Positions 7,622-17,152 of a DNA stretch of 64,000 nt are shown piece after piece. The position numbers and the translations under genes were made by a program. Source of the DNA: Candidatus Thiomargarita nelsonii (GTDB lineage Bacteria > Pseudomonadota > Gammaproteobacteria > Beggiatoales > Beggiatoaceae). The notes below the pieces were generated by a model that worked only from the letters and a program-made list of their open reading frames with translations, had not been told where the DNA came from and searched no databases. Positions within the stretch are counted from its first letter, which is position 1. Every line of letters begins with the position of its first letter. The stretch lies in NCBI GenBank assembly GCA_000785145.2, contig JSZA02000009.1, positions 1 to 64,000 on the forward strand, read 5' to 3'.

Positions 7622-8902
7622 ATGACCAAAAAGAAAAAAAGTCAAAAAAAACCTAAAGGATTGCACAAATCGATCAATAATATCAAACTTGAGTTAGCAA
7701 ACTTATGCAAACTAAACAGGCTTAATGAACTTGGTGATGCTTATCTTCAATTGATGCAAAATTATATTGACTACATTTTTGATAATGAAATAAAAAATGT
7801 CAGTAGTTATGGTAATTTACCGGATATCAATTCAGAATTGTCTGAAAGATACAAAAGATGCGCTTGGCAACAAGTAGCCGGCATTATGAAGTCATTTTAT
7901 GCCAATGATAGAGAAAATAAACCCATATTGAAAAACCTTAAAATACAAGGTAATGTCAATGTCATTCAAATTCAAGGTTCAAAGACAAAAACGTTTGAAT
8001 ACTGGTTGAGAATATCTACCTTAGAACGCGGAAAACCTATCTATGTGCCTATAAATATTCATAAATACGGCAAAAATGTATTAAACGAAGGCCAACTGTG
8101 TGGTGGTGTAACTATTTCCAAAATTGATGGACAGTGGTACGCCACTTTAGCCGTAGAAATTGAGAAAAAGCAACGAAGTGGCGGCCCCGCCGCCCAACCG
8201 CTTGCTGATTTTAGTAAAATGGTTGGTGTTGATCTGGGGATATCGAGTCTTTTTACAGCTTCAACTGGTCATTTTTTTGGTCAATTTTCTAAGAATTTAA
8301 AAAAGCAAGTAGATAAAGCGGATGCTAAAAGAAGGCGTAAACAAAAACTTAATGCTTGTTTGAGGAAAAAAGGTAAACCAGAAGTTGATTTAAGTTCTCC
8401 TAAAATCATAGCGACGGTCAGAAATGAGATAGGACGTGCTGCTAATCAACTTGTTAATATTTTAGAAAAAGATTCTTTAGTCGTTTTGGAAAAGCTAAAT
8501 ATCAAGGGAATGAAGTTCAAATCTAAACGCATGAACCGTATCTTAAAAGCTTCTAAAATCGGTTTGGCGTTGGATAAGTTGAAGGAAAAGCTTGATTATA
8601 AACATATTCGCTACGCGAGTGTTCCGGCTGCTTATTCGAGCCAGGAATGTAGCGAATGTGGGTTCGTTCACAAGGATAACCGCCGAACTCAGGAAAAATT
8701 CAAGTGTGGTTATTGTGAACATACAGAAAATGCGGATGTCAATGCTGGCAAAGTACTTATCAAACGTTTTGGTGATGCTACGCTGCTAAACGTTGGTCAT
8801 TTCCGCGAAGTGAAAACGATCTTGTTGGAGAGATTCTACAGACGTTTTCCCGATGCCCGTAGTACATCGGGTGGACTAGAACCGGGTACGGAACATATTT
8901 AA
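7622..8902 (+). CDS. tnpB: TnpB, IS200/IS605 family RNA-guided nuclease
   Basis: A 426-residue OrfB/TnpB protein. The RuvC-like catalytic residues are intact: D204 in VGVDLGISS, E290 in VVLEKLNIKG and D372 in ENADVNAGK. A zinc ribbon is formed by CSEC and CGYC. The N terminus is Lys-rich. Known TnpBs cleave DNA guided by an omega-RNA made from the element's right end, and act in peel-and-paste transposition. No TnpA lies next to it. Around residue 183 the sequence KKQRSGGPAAQPLA is encoded by CGAAGTGGCGG...GCCCAACC, the same phrase as in the family B MITE, so a repeat seems to sit in frame in a linker before RuvC-I. Confidence 0.9.
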   Translation: MTKKKKSQKKPKGLHKSINNIKLELANLCKLNRLNELGDAYLQLMQNYIDYIFDNEIKNVSSYGNLPDINSELSERYKRCAWQQVAGIMKSFYANDRENKPILKNLKIQGNVNVIQIQGSKTKTFEYWLRISTLERGKPIYVPINIHKYGKNVLNEGQLCGGVTISKIDGQWYATLAVEIEKKQRSGGPAAQPLADFSKMVGVDLGISSLFTASTGHFFGQFSKNLKKQVDKADAKRRRKQKLNACLRKKGKPEVDLSSPKIIATVRNEIGRAANQLVNILEKDSLVVLEKLNIKGMKFKSKRMNRILKASKIGLALDKLKEKLDYKHIRYASVPAAYSSQECSECGFVHKDNRRTQEKFKCGYCEHTENADVNAGKVLIKRFGDATLLNVGHFREVKTILLERFYRRFPDARSTSGGLEPGTEHI

Positions 8903-8966
8903 TTATGGCTGTGCTTCGAAAGATAGGTTGGCAACAACCGACGGTCAATCAGTCCACTTAAGGTGG
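8849..8966 (+). ncRNA. putative omega-RNA scaffold at the tnpB right end
   Basis: A hairpin CCCGATG/CATCGGG (8849-8871) lies at the end of tnpB. GTGGACT (8871-8877) can pair with AGTCCAC (8951-8957), closing a long-range stem. CCAC/GTGG follows at 8954-8966. This overlap with the tnpB 3' end and the layered pairing resemble known omega-RNAs. A guide would begin just after the element end, near 8970. Pairings are seen; function is inference. Confidence 0.35.
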
Positions 8967-8975
8967 GATCTATAT

Positions 8976-9572
8976 TCATCTATAGATTTTGCAACTATAT
9001 GTTACTTTCCTATTACCATTTACCGAAATTAATCCATGTTGTTTCAAAATTTCCACAATTTGCTTGGCAGTTTTCGTTGTATTAAGCGATCTGACTATTG
9101 ACTGAAGGTGGTTGGTGAGTCTATCAACCCGCTTTGGACGTTGCGCTTTGTTAATCTGCGTCAGTTTTTTTAAAATCGGCTGAACATCAATTGGAAGTTT
9201 TGCATTTGGCACGGCTTTCTTCAAACTACCCGTTGTAGTACTAATTCTATGGCAAGTTCTACCCTCATTCTGAATGAATTGAATTAAGTTATCCCAACCG
9301 GTATCTTTGCTGAAGACTGCAAACTCAACATGATTACCCGCATTGGCTTGACATTTACCCAAGTAATAGATCAAATGGAAATCTAAGTTGTTTTTGCCAA
9401 CTCCTTTTATTTTTATCACTTCCGCCGTCGTTTGTTTGCTTAAGTCGATATTAACATTCTTTTGTTGAGCGCCCAAAAAAACCAAAATACGCGCATAGTC
9501 ATTGGAAATGACGTATTCTAAAGCACTCGGTAAGTTCTCATAATCAATAAAACACCAAGTTTCTTTTTTCAT
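8976..9572 (-). CDS. PIN-like domain protein (NYN/PIN_7 type)
   Basis: A 198-residue protein starting MKKETWCFIDYENLPSA, a PIN/NYN-fold first strand with an acidic FIDYEN motif. Further acidic motifs are GKNNLDFHLIYYLG and FSKDTGWDNLI, giving the set of Asp residues expected of a metal-dependent ribonuclease. The C-terminal third (about 135-198) is Lys-rich and helical, perhaps a winged-helix RNA-binding part. Its 3' end is just beyond the tnpB element. Substrate unknown; toxin or RNA-processing roles are both possible. Confidence 0.65.
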   Translation of the reverse strand: MKKETWCFIDYENLPSALEYVISNDYARILVFLGAQQKNVNIDLSKQTTAEVIKIKGVGKNNLDFHLIYYLGKCQANAGNHVEFAVFSKDTGWDNLIQFIQNEGRTCHRISTTTGSLKKAVPNAKLPIDVQPILKKLTQINKAQRPKRVDRLTNHLQSIVRSLNTTKTAKQIVEILKQHGLISVNGNRKVTYSCKIYR

Positions 9573-9596
9573 AAGCTTACCCTCCCAATGCTATCC

Positions 9597-9735
9597 CAAT
9601 GCCATTAAGTATCGCGACAATCCCATACATGTAGGGTGGCTATTGCTCCGCTCCTCCACCTGATTAATCTATAAATTCAGGGGGAGGAGTCCTCTGTTTA
9701 TCCACACGACAGGCCAGCTTAACTTAATGGCAGTG
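9597..9735. repeat. MITE-like element, family A (copy 1)
   Basis: Ends CAATGCCATTAAG and CTTAACTTAATGGCAGTG are inverted. The interior begins with the GTAGGGTGGC phrase. 139 bp, no ORF. Other copies are at 14745, 41596 and 41759. Confidence 0.7.
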
Positions 9736-9834
9736 CAATGCTATCCCCATCTATAAGTATAGTATATAAAACTCAATGGCGCCTTTTGCAAAACTCCCCA
9801 ACTAAATCACTCAAGTTTTTTTTTCGCTCACCTT

Positions 9835-9984
9835 TTAAATCTGGTGTATGGATTGATGGTGCGTAGGAGGCACCCTACGCTCGCTAGCTTCTCCTTGGGT
9901 GAGGGCGTTGATTCCAAAACAAAATTGTTCTTTCCACCATATGTCAAGTTCATTTCCATGTTTCTCCTGAAGTTTTCGCAACAT
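9835..9984 (-). other. short open frame, 49 residues, unrecognised
   Basis: The frame begins MLRKLQEKHGNELDIWWKEQ and ends inside a GTAGGGTGC repeat. It may be a fragment of a larger gene fused to repeat DNA. The stretch 9736-10161 around it otherwise contains GTAGGGTGCGTCCTACGCAC-type repeats only. Confidence 0.2.
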
Positions 9985-9993
9985 TTTAGAAGT

Positions 9994-10100
9994 GATACAG
10001 TAATGTAGGGTGCGTCCTACGCACCGTGACTCTTAATTTGTGCCCAGGACGCACCCTACACCCATCGCGGTGCGTAGGACGCACCCTACAACTTTTTAAT
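9994..10100. repeat. GTAGGGTGCGTCC/GGACGCACCCTAC inverted repeats
   Basis: Several copies of a GTAGGGTGCGTCCTACGCACC phrase in both orientations, forming nested hairpins. Related copies lie at 14884-14945 and 25991-26115. Confidence 0.65.
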
Positions 10101-10161
10101 TGATTGTAGGGCTCCTTAAGCGATAGCGTATCCACCCTAGATGTACCGATTAAGTCCAGAG

Positions 10162-12897
10162 TTAAAGCTTAAACTCCTGTTCTAGCAACGCTCCCACATC
10201 CTGCCCCAACCATTCCCGAAACAAGGGCACACAATAACGATAGCGACTATTTTCGCGTCGAAGTCGAATAATATACGCCAATTCAAGACGTTTAAGTGAT
10301 TGATTCAATTGTTCAGTGGTATAAACATAATCATGTTTATTAAGTACATCTATCACATCAGTTAAGCTAAATTCCCCTGATTCAACGGTTGCCAAGACAA
10401 TAATACGATTTAAACGGGCTGCTTGTTCATCACCACCGCTTAACTGTCTCCAAGCTGACAAAGCCTGTTCCATTGCTTCACTGTGCAAAGCGCGTGTGAC
10501 ATCTTGCTCGTTTAATTCTCGCCTATCATTGGACAGATTTTGCAACATTTCATCGCAGACAATTGCAACAAAATTAGCCCGTTGCCCCGTTGCTGTGATG
10601 ATTTGTTCGACTAACTCTTCAGAAGCGTAACGAATGCCCAGCCGTGCCATTGGTTCAGTCGCTAAATCTCGACAAGCTTTGGTTTCCAATGCCCCAACAA
10701 TAATAGATTCACCAAAATTGACAATCGGTGATTGATAATCCAACACTGCTGCCTCATATAAGTCCCAAAATCCCGCTAAGATAAAATGGCAATATCCCTC
10801 TTCGCTCACGCTGCGAAACTTGCTTAATGTCGGATAATCTTCTGCTATTTCACGTCGAATAAATTGATCAGCCTCATCAATCAATATTAAATGCCGTTTT
10901 CCACTCCGTAATTTCTCATGCAAGGCGGACCAAGGAGCATCCTTAGCTAAACCCAGCACTATGTTGAGTTTCTCTAAACATCTATCATTTCTCAACGATA
11001 AATAAAAACAGGCTACCTTGGGATGATTTCGATAATGCCTTTCTATCTTTTTGAGCAAACTGGATTTACCCAATTGCCGCCCGCCAATGAATAGATAATT
11101 CTTATGTTCGCGGTTGATAACTTGCTTTAATATTTTTTCGCGCCCAAAAAACGCACAGTCTTTGCTAACGCCTGCCGCTGTTTGATAGGGTGAAAGATTG
11201 GTGACTTCCATTTGGCTTGCCAACAAATGGGCAAATACTTCAATCGGTTTAGGCGATAACAGTAAAGTCGTCAATTCTCGCTGGTTAGGCACTACCCACT
11301 GATTTTCTCCCTTTAGGACCCTAGTACTGAACACAATGGTCACTTGCGAATTCATTTCATTTCGCTTTAATTGCATGATCACATCTTGAGCCGGTAAATC
11401 AGCAGGCGGAAAATATAGCAGACAACTGGTTAATCTGAACGGAAATTCATCGTTTAAATCTAGCTTAAAAATATCATCAGTCACTGGCTCTACAGAACTA
11501 CTTAATCGGTTTGCTAATAAGGTAGAACGTTCAAGATTCGGCATCGTCGCAAAATTGATAGCCTTATCTATCCATTCGGTGGGCACCTCATTGTTTGCCA
11601 AAACGGTGTCAAGACGATGGGTGGCTTTTAATAAAGACTTCGCTTGAGCTAATTGTTCTAAAGGTATAGTTAATAATTGTGACGTGTCAGCCGACAAGGT
11701 TTGCACAATGGGATGATGGCATAATCGGTAACGGTAAAACGCAATGCCAAGCAATAGTGCCAAGCCTGATAATAGTAATAAAATAGAGATTAGGTTTGGT
11801 GGTGGCGGTACCCATTTCAGTTTGCGAACGCGATAATTAAATTTGTCAGTGACATATAATACTGTGCCAGTTCGGTTGAAATGCAAGGCTTCTGGTAGAT
11901 TAAATGAGGCTTCCTTGGCAAAACCGCCATCTCCATTAAATTCTTGTGCTCCGTTGCCAGCGATGGTTGTGATAATGCCGGTTTTAAGCTGACGAATACG
12001 ATTATTTTTAAAATCAGCAATATAGAGATTTCCTCGATTATCTAGTGCAATACCGGTGGGCTCATTGAGTTTTGCGGCAGTGGCAGATTTTCCATCGCCG
12101 CCATACCCATTTTTTCCATTGCCCGCGATAGTGGTGATAATACCTTTTGTATCTACCTTACGAATGACATGGTTATGAGTATCGGCAATATATAAATTGC
12201 CCTCTTTATCCACTTTGACATCAGCCGGCTCAGACAGTTTGGCTGTTATAGCCAACTCTCCATCACCCGTATAACCTTCTTGAGTGCATATACCAGCCAC
12301 AGTTGTTATCGTTTGGCTATTGACTTTGCGAATACAGTGATTGAGTCTATCAGCAATATAGAGGTTAGCCTTACTATCGACTGAAATAGCCCCTAAATAG
12401 GGACTGATTTGCGCTGCTATTGCTGGTCCGCCATCACCCCAGTATCCAGAATGCCCATCACCCACAACGATGGTGATAATACCTTGAGTATCGACTTTGT
12501 AAACGCGATAATTGGCTTGATCGAGAATATACAAATAGCCCGCTTTATCTATCGCCACACCGTTTGGCATGTTAAGTTGTACCTCGATAGCCTTTTTGCC
12601 ATCGCTAGGCTCAGACTCCCCGCCACCCGCGACAGTGGTAATAATACCTGTTTTGAGTTCCACTTTTCTAACGCGACGATTTTCAGTGTCTGCGATGTAC
12701 AGATTACCGTCCCTATCTACTGCAAGGGCATGTGCATGGGTGATTTGTGCCTCAGTGGCATTCCCACCGTCACCGCTATATCCTTCATGTCCATTACCGA
12801 TAATTGTGTCAATTTGATACTGGGCGTGAGCTGACAAACAGAGCAATATCGACACGCACAGGGCAAATAATTTGCCATAATGGTCAAATCTCATCAT
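10162..12897 (-). CDS. transmembrane NHL-propeller NTPase
   Basis: A 911-residue two-sided membrane protein. A signal peptide (1-25, LCLSAHAQ) is followed by six NHL blades (about 30-361) with repeats of the form G(G)DGxxA...LxxPxGIAxDxxGNLYIADxxNxRIRK. A single membrane helix (369-388) leads to a cytoplasmic linker (about 400-570) and a P-loop NTPase: FFGRE (583-587), Walker A GGRQLGKSS (605-613), Walker B LILIDEAD (670-677). The C terminus (about 830-911) looks like a winged helix. Topology suggests that an outside ligand read by the propeller is reported to an inside ATPase. The start overlaps the upstream HTH gene by 14 bp. I know no named family with this architecture; the NTPase resembles AAA_16/STAND-like ATPases. 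Confidence 0.75.
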   Translation of the reverse strand: MMRFDHYGKLFALCVSILLCLSAHAQYQIDTIIGNGHEGYSGDGGNATEAQITHAHALAVDRDGNLYIADTENRRVRKVELKTGIITTVAGGGESEPSDGKKAIEVQLNMPNGVAIDKAGYLYILDQANYRVYKVDTQGIITIVVGDGHSGYWGDGGPAIAAQISPYLGAISVDSKANLYIADRLNHCIRKVNSQTITTVAGICTQEGYTGDGELAITAKLSEPADVKVDKEGNLYIADTHNHVIRKVDTKGIITTIAGNGKNGYGGDGKSATAAKLNEPTGIALDNRGNLYIADFKNNRIRQLKTGIITTIAGNGAQEFNGDGGFAKEASFNLPEALHFNRTGTVLYVTDKFNYRVRKLKWVPPPPNLISILLLLSGLALLLGIAFYRYRLCHHPIVQTLSADTSQLLTIPLEQLAQAKSLLKATHRLDTVLANNEVPTEWIDKAINFATMPNLERSTLLANRLSSSVEPVTDDIFKLDLNDEFPFRLTSCLLYFPPADLPAQDVIMQLKRNEMNSQVTIVFSTRVLKGENQWVVPNQRELTTLLLSPKPIEVFAHLLASQMEVTNLSPYQTAAGVSKDCAFFGREKILKQVINREHKNYLFIGGRQLGKSSLLKKIERHYRNHPKVACFYLSLRNDRCLEKLNIVLGLAKDAPWSALHEKLRSGKRHLILIDEADQFIRREIAEDYPTLSKFRSVSEEGYCHFILAGFWDLYEAAVLDYQSPIVNFGESIIVGALETKACRDLATEPMARLGIRYASEELVEQIITATGQRANFVAIVCDEMLQNLSNDRRELNEQDVTRALHSEAMEQALSAWRQLSGGDEQAARLNRIIVLATVESGEFSLTDVIDVLNKHDYVYTTEQLNQSLKRLELAYIIRLRRENSRYRYCVPLFREWLGQDVGALLEQEFKL

Positions 12898-14239
12898 TTT
12901 CTCCCACTGGCATAAGAATTTTATTTCCAGCCATCACGAAAGCGTCACATCGCCAAAACAAGCGTTTCTTCCAATTTTCTCCGCGTACTACCAGGGCATT
13001 TTTCCAATACAATTGACGCAACAAATTTGAATAAATCGGTTGCGTAAACTTGCCTAAGTCTTGTTGTTGTAGGTATTCAGACAATTGTTGCTTAGCGGAC
13101 TTATCTAACGGTATAAATGGTGCCTGAGCGGATTGGCTCAATATTTCTGGGTAATCCTTCAAAGGTAAATGGGGCTGTTGTTGCTGTAGAGTCAGACACT
13201 CATTGAATAATTGTGGGTGTCCACCGCTAATCATTAACAAATCATCCACCAAAGCATCGTCTAACAACAAGCCTTTAAAACGATCATCACGCAGCGCATA
13301 CACTTCATCACGGCCAAATTCTGGCCAATGTTCAACAGTGGCATGATTTAAGAGGGATAAATCTCCTTTTTCATATTTAAGCTTTTCCAATTCTTCGCCG
13401 CCACACAGTATGATATGCAAACGCTGACAATAACGACTCTCATCACTCAGGCTGCGTAGCAGTCCGGCTAAATTTTCGCGTAGTGAAGGCACTCCTTGCT
13501 CAAAGCGACTGACTAATAAAAACAAGGGATTAGGGTTATCGTCTAATCGTTTTTTAAGGGCAGATTCAAAGTCGCTATCATCTTCTACGCCATCGAATCC
13601 GCATTGTTCTCCCAAATCTGAAAAGTATTCATTGAGCTTGGCACTATAAGGCGGCTGGATATGCAAGACATTTTCTGGCGAATATTGCCTTTTCGCTTGT
13701 ACTAATAGCGCGTCACGTAAGGGCGGTTCACCCCAACCGGCTTGCGTTAATAGGAGCATAACGGGCGGATTTTTTCTCGACAGTCTGGCAAAAAGTCCTT
13801 GGATATACTCTCTAAAAAGCGTCTGTGGCAAATCCATATACGCTTGAGCACAACCAGCCACTTTTAAAAACAGATTGGTTTCTTGTTCTGTGAGTCGCAG
13901 GAAATTGGCGCAATCTTGTAAACGAGGGCAGCTTTTTTGAGCGGGTTTGGAGTTGCCGTGCATCCACTTGAGAACGGTTTCACGAGAGCGACCGATTTCT
14001 TGTGCAACATCATTGCCACTGGCTCTGATACGGCGCATATATTTGGTCAGTAATTCTGCAAAGGTGGGCATTATCTCGGCTGTGATGACATGATCAGCTT
14101 GGGGCGGTTCCGTATTTGGCGGTTGTTCGTGGATAACAAGGCTGAGTGGGTAAATCCCGATAGAAATATGACCGGTTGGAATTTTTGCAGTGAGTGTTCC
14201 ATCTGCACGGATTGTGGCTTGGGTTTTAATTGTTTTCAT
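12884..14239 (-). CDS. HTH protein with degenerate P-loop NTPase domain
   Basis: A 451-residue protein. Residues 1-40 form a short beta-rich head. An XRE-like HTH follows at about 57-115, with NDVAQEIGRSRETVLKWMHG as the recognition part. The rest is an AAA-like fold. Its P-loop reads AGWGEPPL (167-174), where GKT/S is expected: the Lys is Glu and the Thr/Ser is Pro. The Walker B strand PLFLLVSRFEQ also lacks the acidic residue. It should therefore bind nucleotide poorly or not at all. The gene is upstream of and overlaps the NHL-NTPase gene, so the two proteins probably work together, this one as DNA-binding or adaptor partner (inference). Confidence 0.7.
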   Translation of the reverse strand: MKTIKTQATIRADGTLTAKIPTGHISIGIYPLSLVIHEQPPNTEPPQADHVITAEIMPTFAELLTKYMRRIRASGNDVAQEIGRSRETVLKWMHGNSKPAQKSCPRLQDCANFLRLTEQETNLFLKVAGCAQAYMDLPQTLFREYIQGLFARLSRKNPPVMLLLTQAGWGEPPLRDALLVQAKRQYSPENVLHIQPPYSAKLNEYFSDLGEQCGFDGVEDDSDFESALKKRLDDNPNPLFLLVSRFEQGVPSLRENLAGLLRSLSDESRYCQRLHIILCGGEELEKLKYEKGDLSLLNHATVEHWPEFGRDEVYALRDDRFKGLLLDDALVDDLLMISGGHPQLFNECLTLQQQQPHLPLKDYPEILSQSAQAPFIPLDKSAKQQLSEYLQQQDLGKFTQPIYSNLLRQLYWKNALVVRGENWKKRLFWRCDAFVMAGNKILMPVGENDEI

Positions 14240-14255
14240 TTGAGTTCCTCATCCT

Positions 14256-14325
14256 GACAGGGCAACCACAAGGGATTGCCCCTACGAGAAATCACGGTTT
14301 GTAGGGGCAATCCTTTATGGTTGCC
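14256..14325. repeat. pair of GGGGCAA...TTGCCC repeats in opposite orientation
   Basis: GGGCAACCACAAGGGATTGC and, a little downstream, its near-complement GGGGCAATCCTTTATGGTTG. They lie directly before the HTH gene. The same phrase is common across the window (2046, 14993, 18937, 37547, 41631, 43761). Confidence 0.65.
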
Positions 14326-14405
14326 CTCGGCACGATATGGCATTGATCTCATAAGTACCATGAGACTTCGTTCCGCGAACCTAATTCATGGTTCGGTACT
14401 TAAAA

Positions 14406-14540
14406 CCCTTGAATCACGGATTAAACGGATTACACCGATTGCACGGATTAAAAACATGAAAACACTCATTAATCTGATCTTTTGACTTTGATTTTAAATC
14501 CGCGTCATCCGTGTAATCCGTTTAATCCGTGATTCAAGGG
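14406..14540. repeat. 135-bp inverted repeat (ATCCGTG/CACGGAT type)
   Basis: Arms begin CCCTTGAATCACGGATTAAA and end with the complement. Both arms hold internal copies of CGGATTACA and CACGGAT. MITE-like; no ORF. Confidence 0.65.
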
Positions 14541-14645
14541 TTTTTAATCCGTGTCAAACGAAGTCAATCAGCGATTCAATGTTTTTTTAGTAGCCTGAAT
14601 ATTTCCGCCCTCCTGTACTAGTCGCAGGTTGGCACTCGGCTCAAG

Positions 14646-14734
14646 AAAGTTTTTGGGTTGGAGCTTTAGCTTTGTTAAAAATGAGTACTCCTACAATACT
14701 CCTTAGCAGTTGCCGTTCTGATTTAACGCCAGCA
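14646..14734. repeat. about 90-bp direct repeat, left copy
   Basis: Begins AAAGTTTTTGGGTTGGAGC and runs to the GCCGTTCTGATTTAACG stretch. The partner is at 16895-16984, so the pair brackets the secreted propeller gene. Confidence 0.7.
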
Positions 14735-14744
14735 AGCGTAGGGT

Positions 14745-14880
14745 CAATGCCATTAAGTTAAGACCATGTAGGGTGGATTAAGCGATAGCGTATCCACCAA
14801 AACTTATATATTAATCAGGTGGATACGCGGAGCAATAGCCACCCTACATCTATGGTTTTTGGCTTAACTTAATGGCATTG
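14745..14880. repeat. MITE-like element, family A (copy 2)
   Basis: Ends CAATGCCATTAAGTTAAG and CTTAACTTAATGGCATTG are perfect inverted repeats of 18 bp. The interior holds GTAGGGTGG/CCACCCTAC arms. 136 bp. Confidence 0.75.
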
Positions 14881-15046
14881 AAGCGTAGGGTGCGTCCCAC
14901 GCACATTTTCCATAAGCAAGCGTAGGGTGCGTCCCACGCACCTTTTCCATAAGGTGTATCGTTTATTTGTGCGGAGTGTTCCTCATCCTGACAGGGCAAC
15001 CACAAGGGATTGCCCCGCTTTGGAGTCGGCCAGATTTATCTTGGAC

Positions 15047-16843
15047 TTATTGCGAATTCCAAGCTGGTGCGGCGCCATCTGCAACTAATTGAGTTAAGCC
15101 ACGGTTATTGGTGTCATAAATCCAGATAGCAAACGGTCCATCAGAACGCTTACCTCTTTCAAATGCGATCTTTTTACCATCTGGTGAAATAGTGAAATCG
15201 CCGATGTACTCATTTTCAAGTTCAAATAACAGGCGGGTTTGCGAAGTCTTTAAATTATGTTGATAAATTCTCTGGAAATAGCGTTGTTGAAGAAGATCGT
15301 TACCGGTTCGCACATACATGGCTACCATAAAACTGTTGCCATCCGGTAGCCACTCAATATCCGTAATATGACAATGATCAACAGCGTAATTCCTCTCCTG
15401 ATAATGACAAAAACCCAGGTTTATACGCTGCATACGATCCGTCACACCCAGATCAGGATCATTTGTTGAACTTAAATAAATATGGTCGGCATAAGAATGA
15501 GAAGTAACACTTAAAACTTTTTGCTCAGGCGTCGGAGAAAGTTTTATAAACTTGGGATCATGAGACTCGTTAAGCATAAAGCCACCCACTGTTTTTCCAA
15601 AATTATCAAGTGGTATATTTTTTGTGTCACTCAGTGCAATAACAAAATTCTCAGAAGCATCTCCATGAGGGGAAGGTTTACTGAGGAAGGCATTGTCATG
15701 AGAATGAATGACTGTGGATAAAAGCTTTTTACCATCGTAATTCCAAGTAGCTTGAAAAAAACGAGGACAGGGGTACGCATTGTAAGAACTGGCTGAATAA
15801 GAATGTGGAATCGTCACGGTTTCTCCGGCTTTTACGTCAACCTTTGCCGCCAGATCATTATAACAATATCTTCGCTCTTTATAACCAATATAACCTAATC
15901 TAGCATGTTGAGAAATATTTTCACCCCAATCAGCAACGTTAAAAGTCACTGTCCAGTCAGAGTACTTAGGTGCTAGCCATTGCTCATTGTCTGAATTACC
16001 TTCAACATACGCCCAAAAATTCTTTCCATGGGAGAACCCGTTATCCATCTTAAGCTTTACTGTACCTTTGGGATATTGAGCATTCTGTTTAGCTTCAATG
16101 GGGCGATAAATTTTACGTGTCGTTTGGCCATTTGTCACATAAATCTCACGCTCAAAATATGACAAACCAAAATTATGATCACTATCAAAGGCTAACTCGC
16201 TGCCATCTGGGCTCCATGCTAAGGTGCCAACAGCCGGCGAAATTAAATTGTTTTCTGGTACACTCCAAAACAGACGATCATTGCTACCATCTGCCTGAAT
16301 AAGACGAATATTGTGTTTGCCTCGACTGGGTGAAACATAAGCAATTGTGTAGTTTCCCGTATTAGGGCTAGGGCGGCTCAAATTTCCCGATTGACCATCT
16401 TTTTTGAAGGTTTTATGACAAATAACTCCTTCATACTTTTTAGGTGAAACTTTGGTAAGCTCTATAGTAGAACAGCCTTTCATTGTTCCACTCATAGATA
16501 AGTTTCCCTCATCTAATGTGATATTAAATCCAGTCGTCCTCCAAGAGGAGGAATCTGATGGTTTTATGAACCAAGCAGTTATGTCAGGTGATATGGGGGT
16601 AAATACAACATTATTTCCATTACGCTGGAAAGTGCCGTAAAAAATACCGTCAAATGCCCCGAATTTGGAACTTGGAGCATGAAATCTAAACACAACATTG
16701 AGATTTTCACAAACATCTATTTCTGCATTAGTTGGAACACCTTGACCACACCCATAATAAGTTCCTTTCCATTTTCCTATTAAATCAGCATAACAGGTTG
16801 CTGAAAAAACGAAAAGGAACAAAAAAGACAATTTACGCTTCAT
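15047..16843 (-). CDS. secreted TolB/WD40-like beta-propeller protein
   Basis: A 598-residue exported protein. The signal peptide (1-19) ends SATCYA before DLIGKW. Residues 20-165 form a Cys-containing beta-rich domain with no family that I recognise. The rest carries PD40/TolB-like blades, for example LAWSPDGSELAFDSDH, IEWLPDGNSFMVAMY and FTISPDGKKIAFERGKR. No catalytic motif is visible. The gene is alone and bracketed by 90-bp direct repeats. A periplasmic or surface binding role is inferred from the fold. Confidence 0.7.
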   Translation of the reverse strand: MKRKLSFLFLFVFSATCYADLIGKWKGTYYGCGQGVPTNAEIDVCENLNVVFRFHAPSSKFGAFDGIFYGTFQRNGNNVVFTPISPDITAWFIKPSDSSSWRTTGFNITLDEGNLSMSGTMKGCSTIELTKVSPKKYEGVICHKTFKKDGQSGNLSRPSPNTGNYTIAYVSPSRGKHNIRLIQADGSNDRLFWSVPENNLISPAVGTLAWSPDGSELAFDSDHNFGLSYFEREIYVTNGQTTRKIYRPIEAKQNAQYPKGTVKLKMDNGFSHGKNFWAYVEGNSDNEQWLAPKYSDWTVTFNVADWGENISQHARLGYIGYKERRYCYNDLAAKVDVKAGETVTIPHSYSASSYNAYPCPRFFQATWNYDGKKLLSTVIHSHDNAFLSKPSPHGDASENFVIALSDTKNIPLDNFGKTVGGFMLNESHDPKFIKLSPTPEQKVLSVTSHSYADHIYLSSTNDPDLGVTDRMQRINLGFCHYQERNYAVDHCHITDIEWLPDGNSFMVAMYVRTGNDLLQQRYFQRIYQHNLKTSQTRLLFELENEYIGDFTISPDGKKIAFERGKRSDGPFAIWIYDTNNRGLTQLVADGAAPAWNSQ

Positions 16844-16894
16844 AGTAAAATTCCTCCCTTCACACTGGTTGGTTGATACGAGTACATTATAACA

Positions 16895-16984
16895 AAAGTT
16901 TTTGGGTTGGAGCTTTAGCTTTGTTAAAAATGAGTACTCCTACAATACTCCTTAGCAGGAGCCGTTCTAATTTAACGGCAGCAT
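16895..16984. repeat. about 90-bp direct repeat, right copy
   Basis: Same sequence as 14646-14734 with a few substitutions (CAGGAGCC for CAGTTGCC). Same orientation. Confidence 0.7.
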
Positions 16985-17152
16985 TATCATAGCATTGTTT
17001 TAGCAAAAAAGGGGACAAAGTGACAAATTGTCAACTGGACATTTTAGGGAATTTCCAAACTCAACCATGAGAGTAGAATATCTGCCGTCACACGAAAGTG
17101 ATATTTTGGAGTCGACAACGCTCGGAGCGACGTACATTAGGAGAATTAAACA

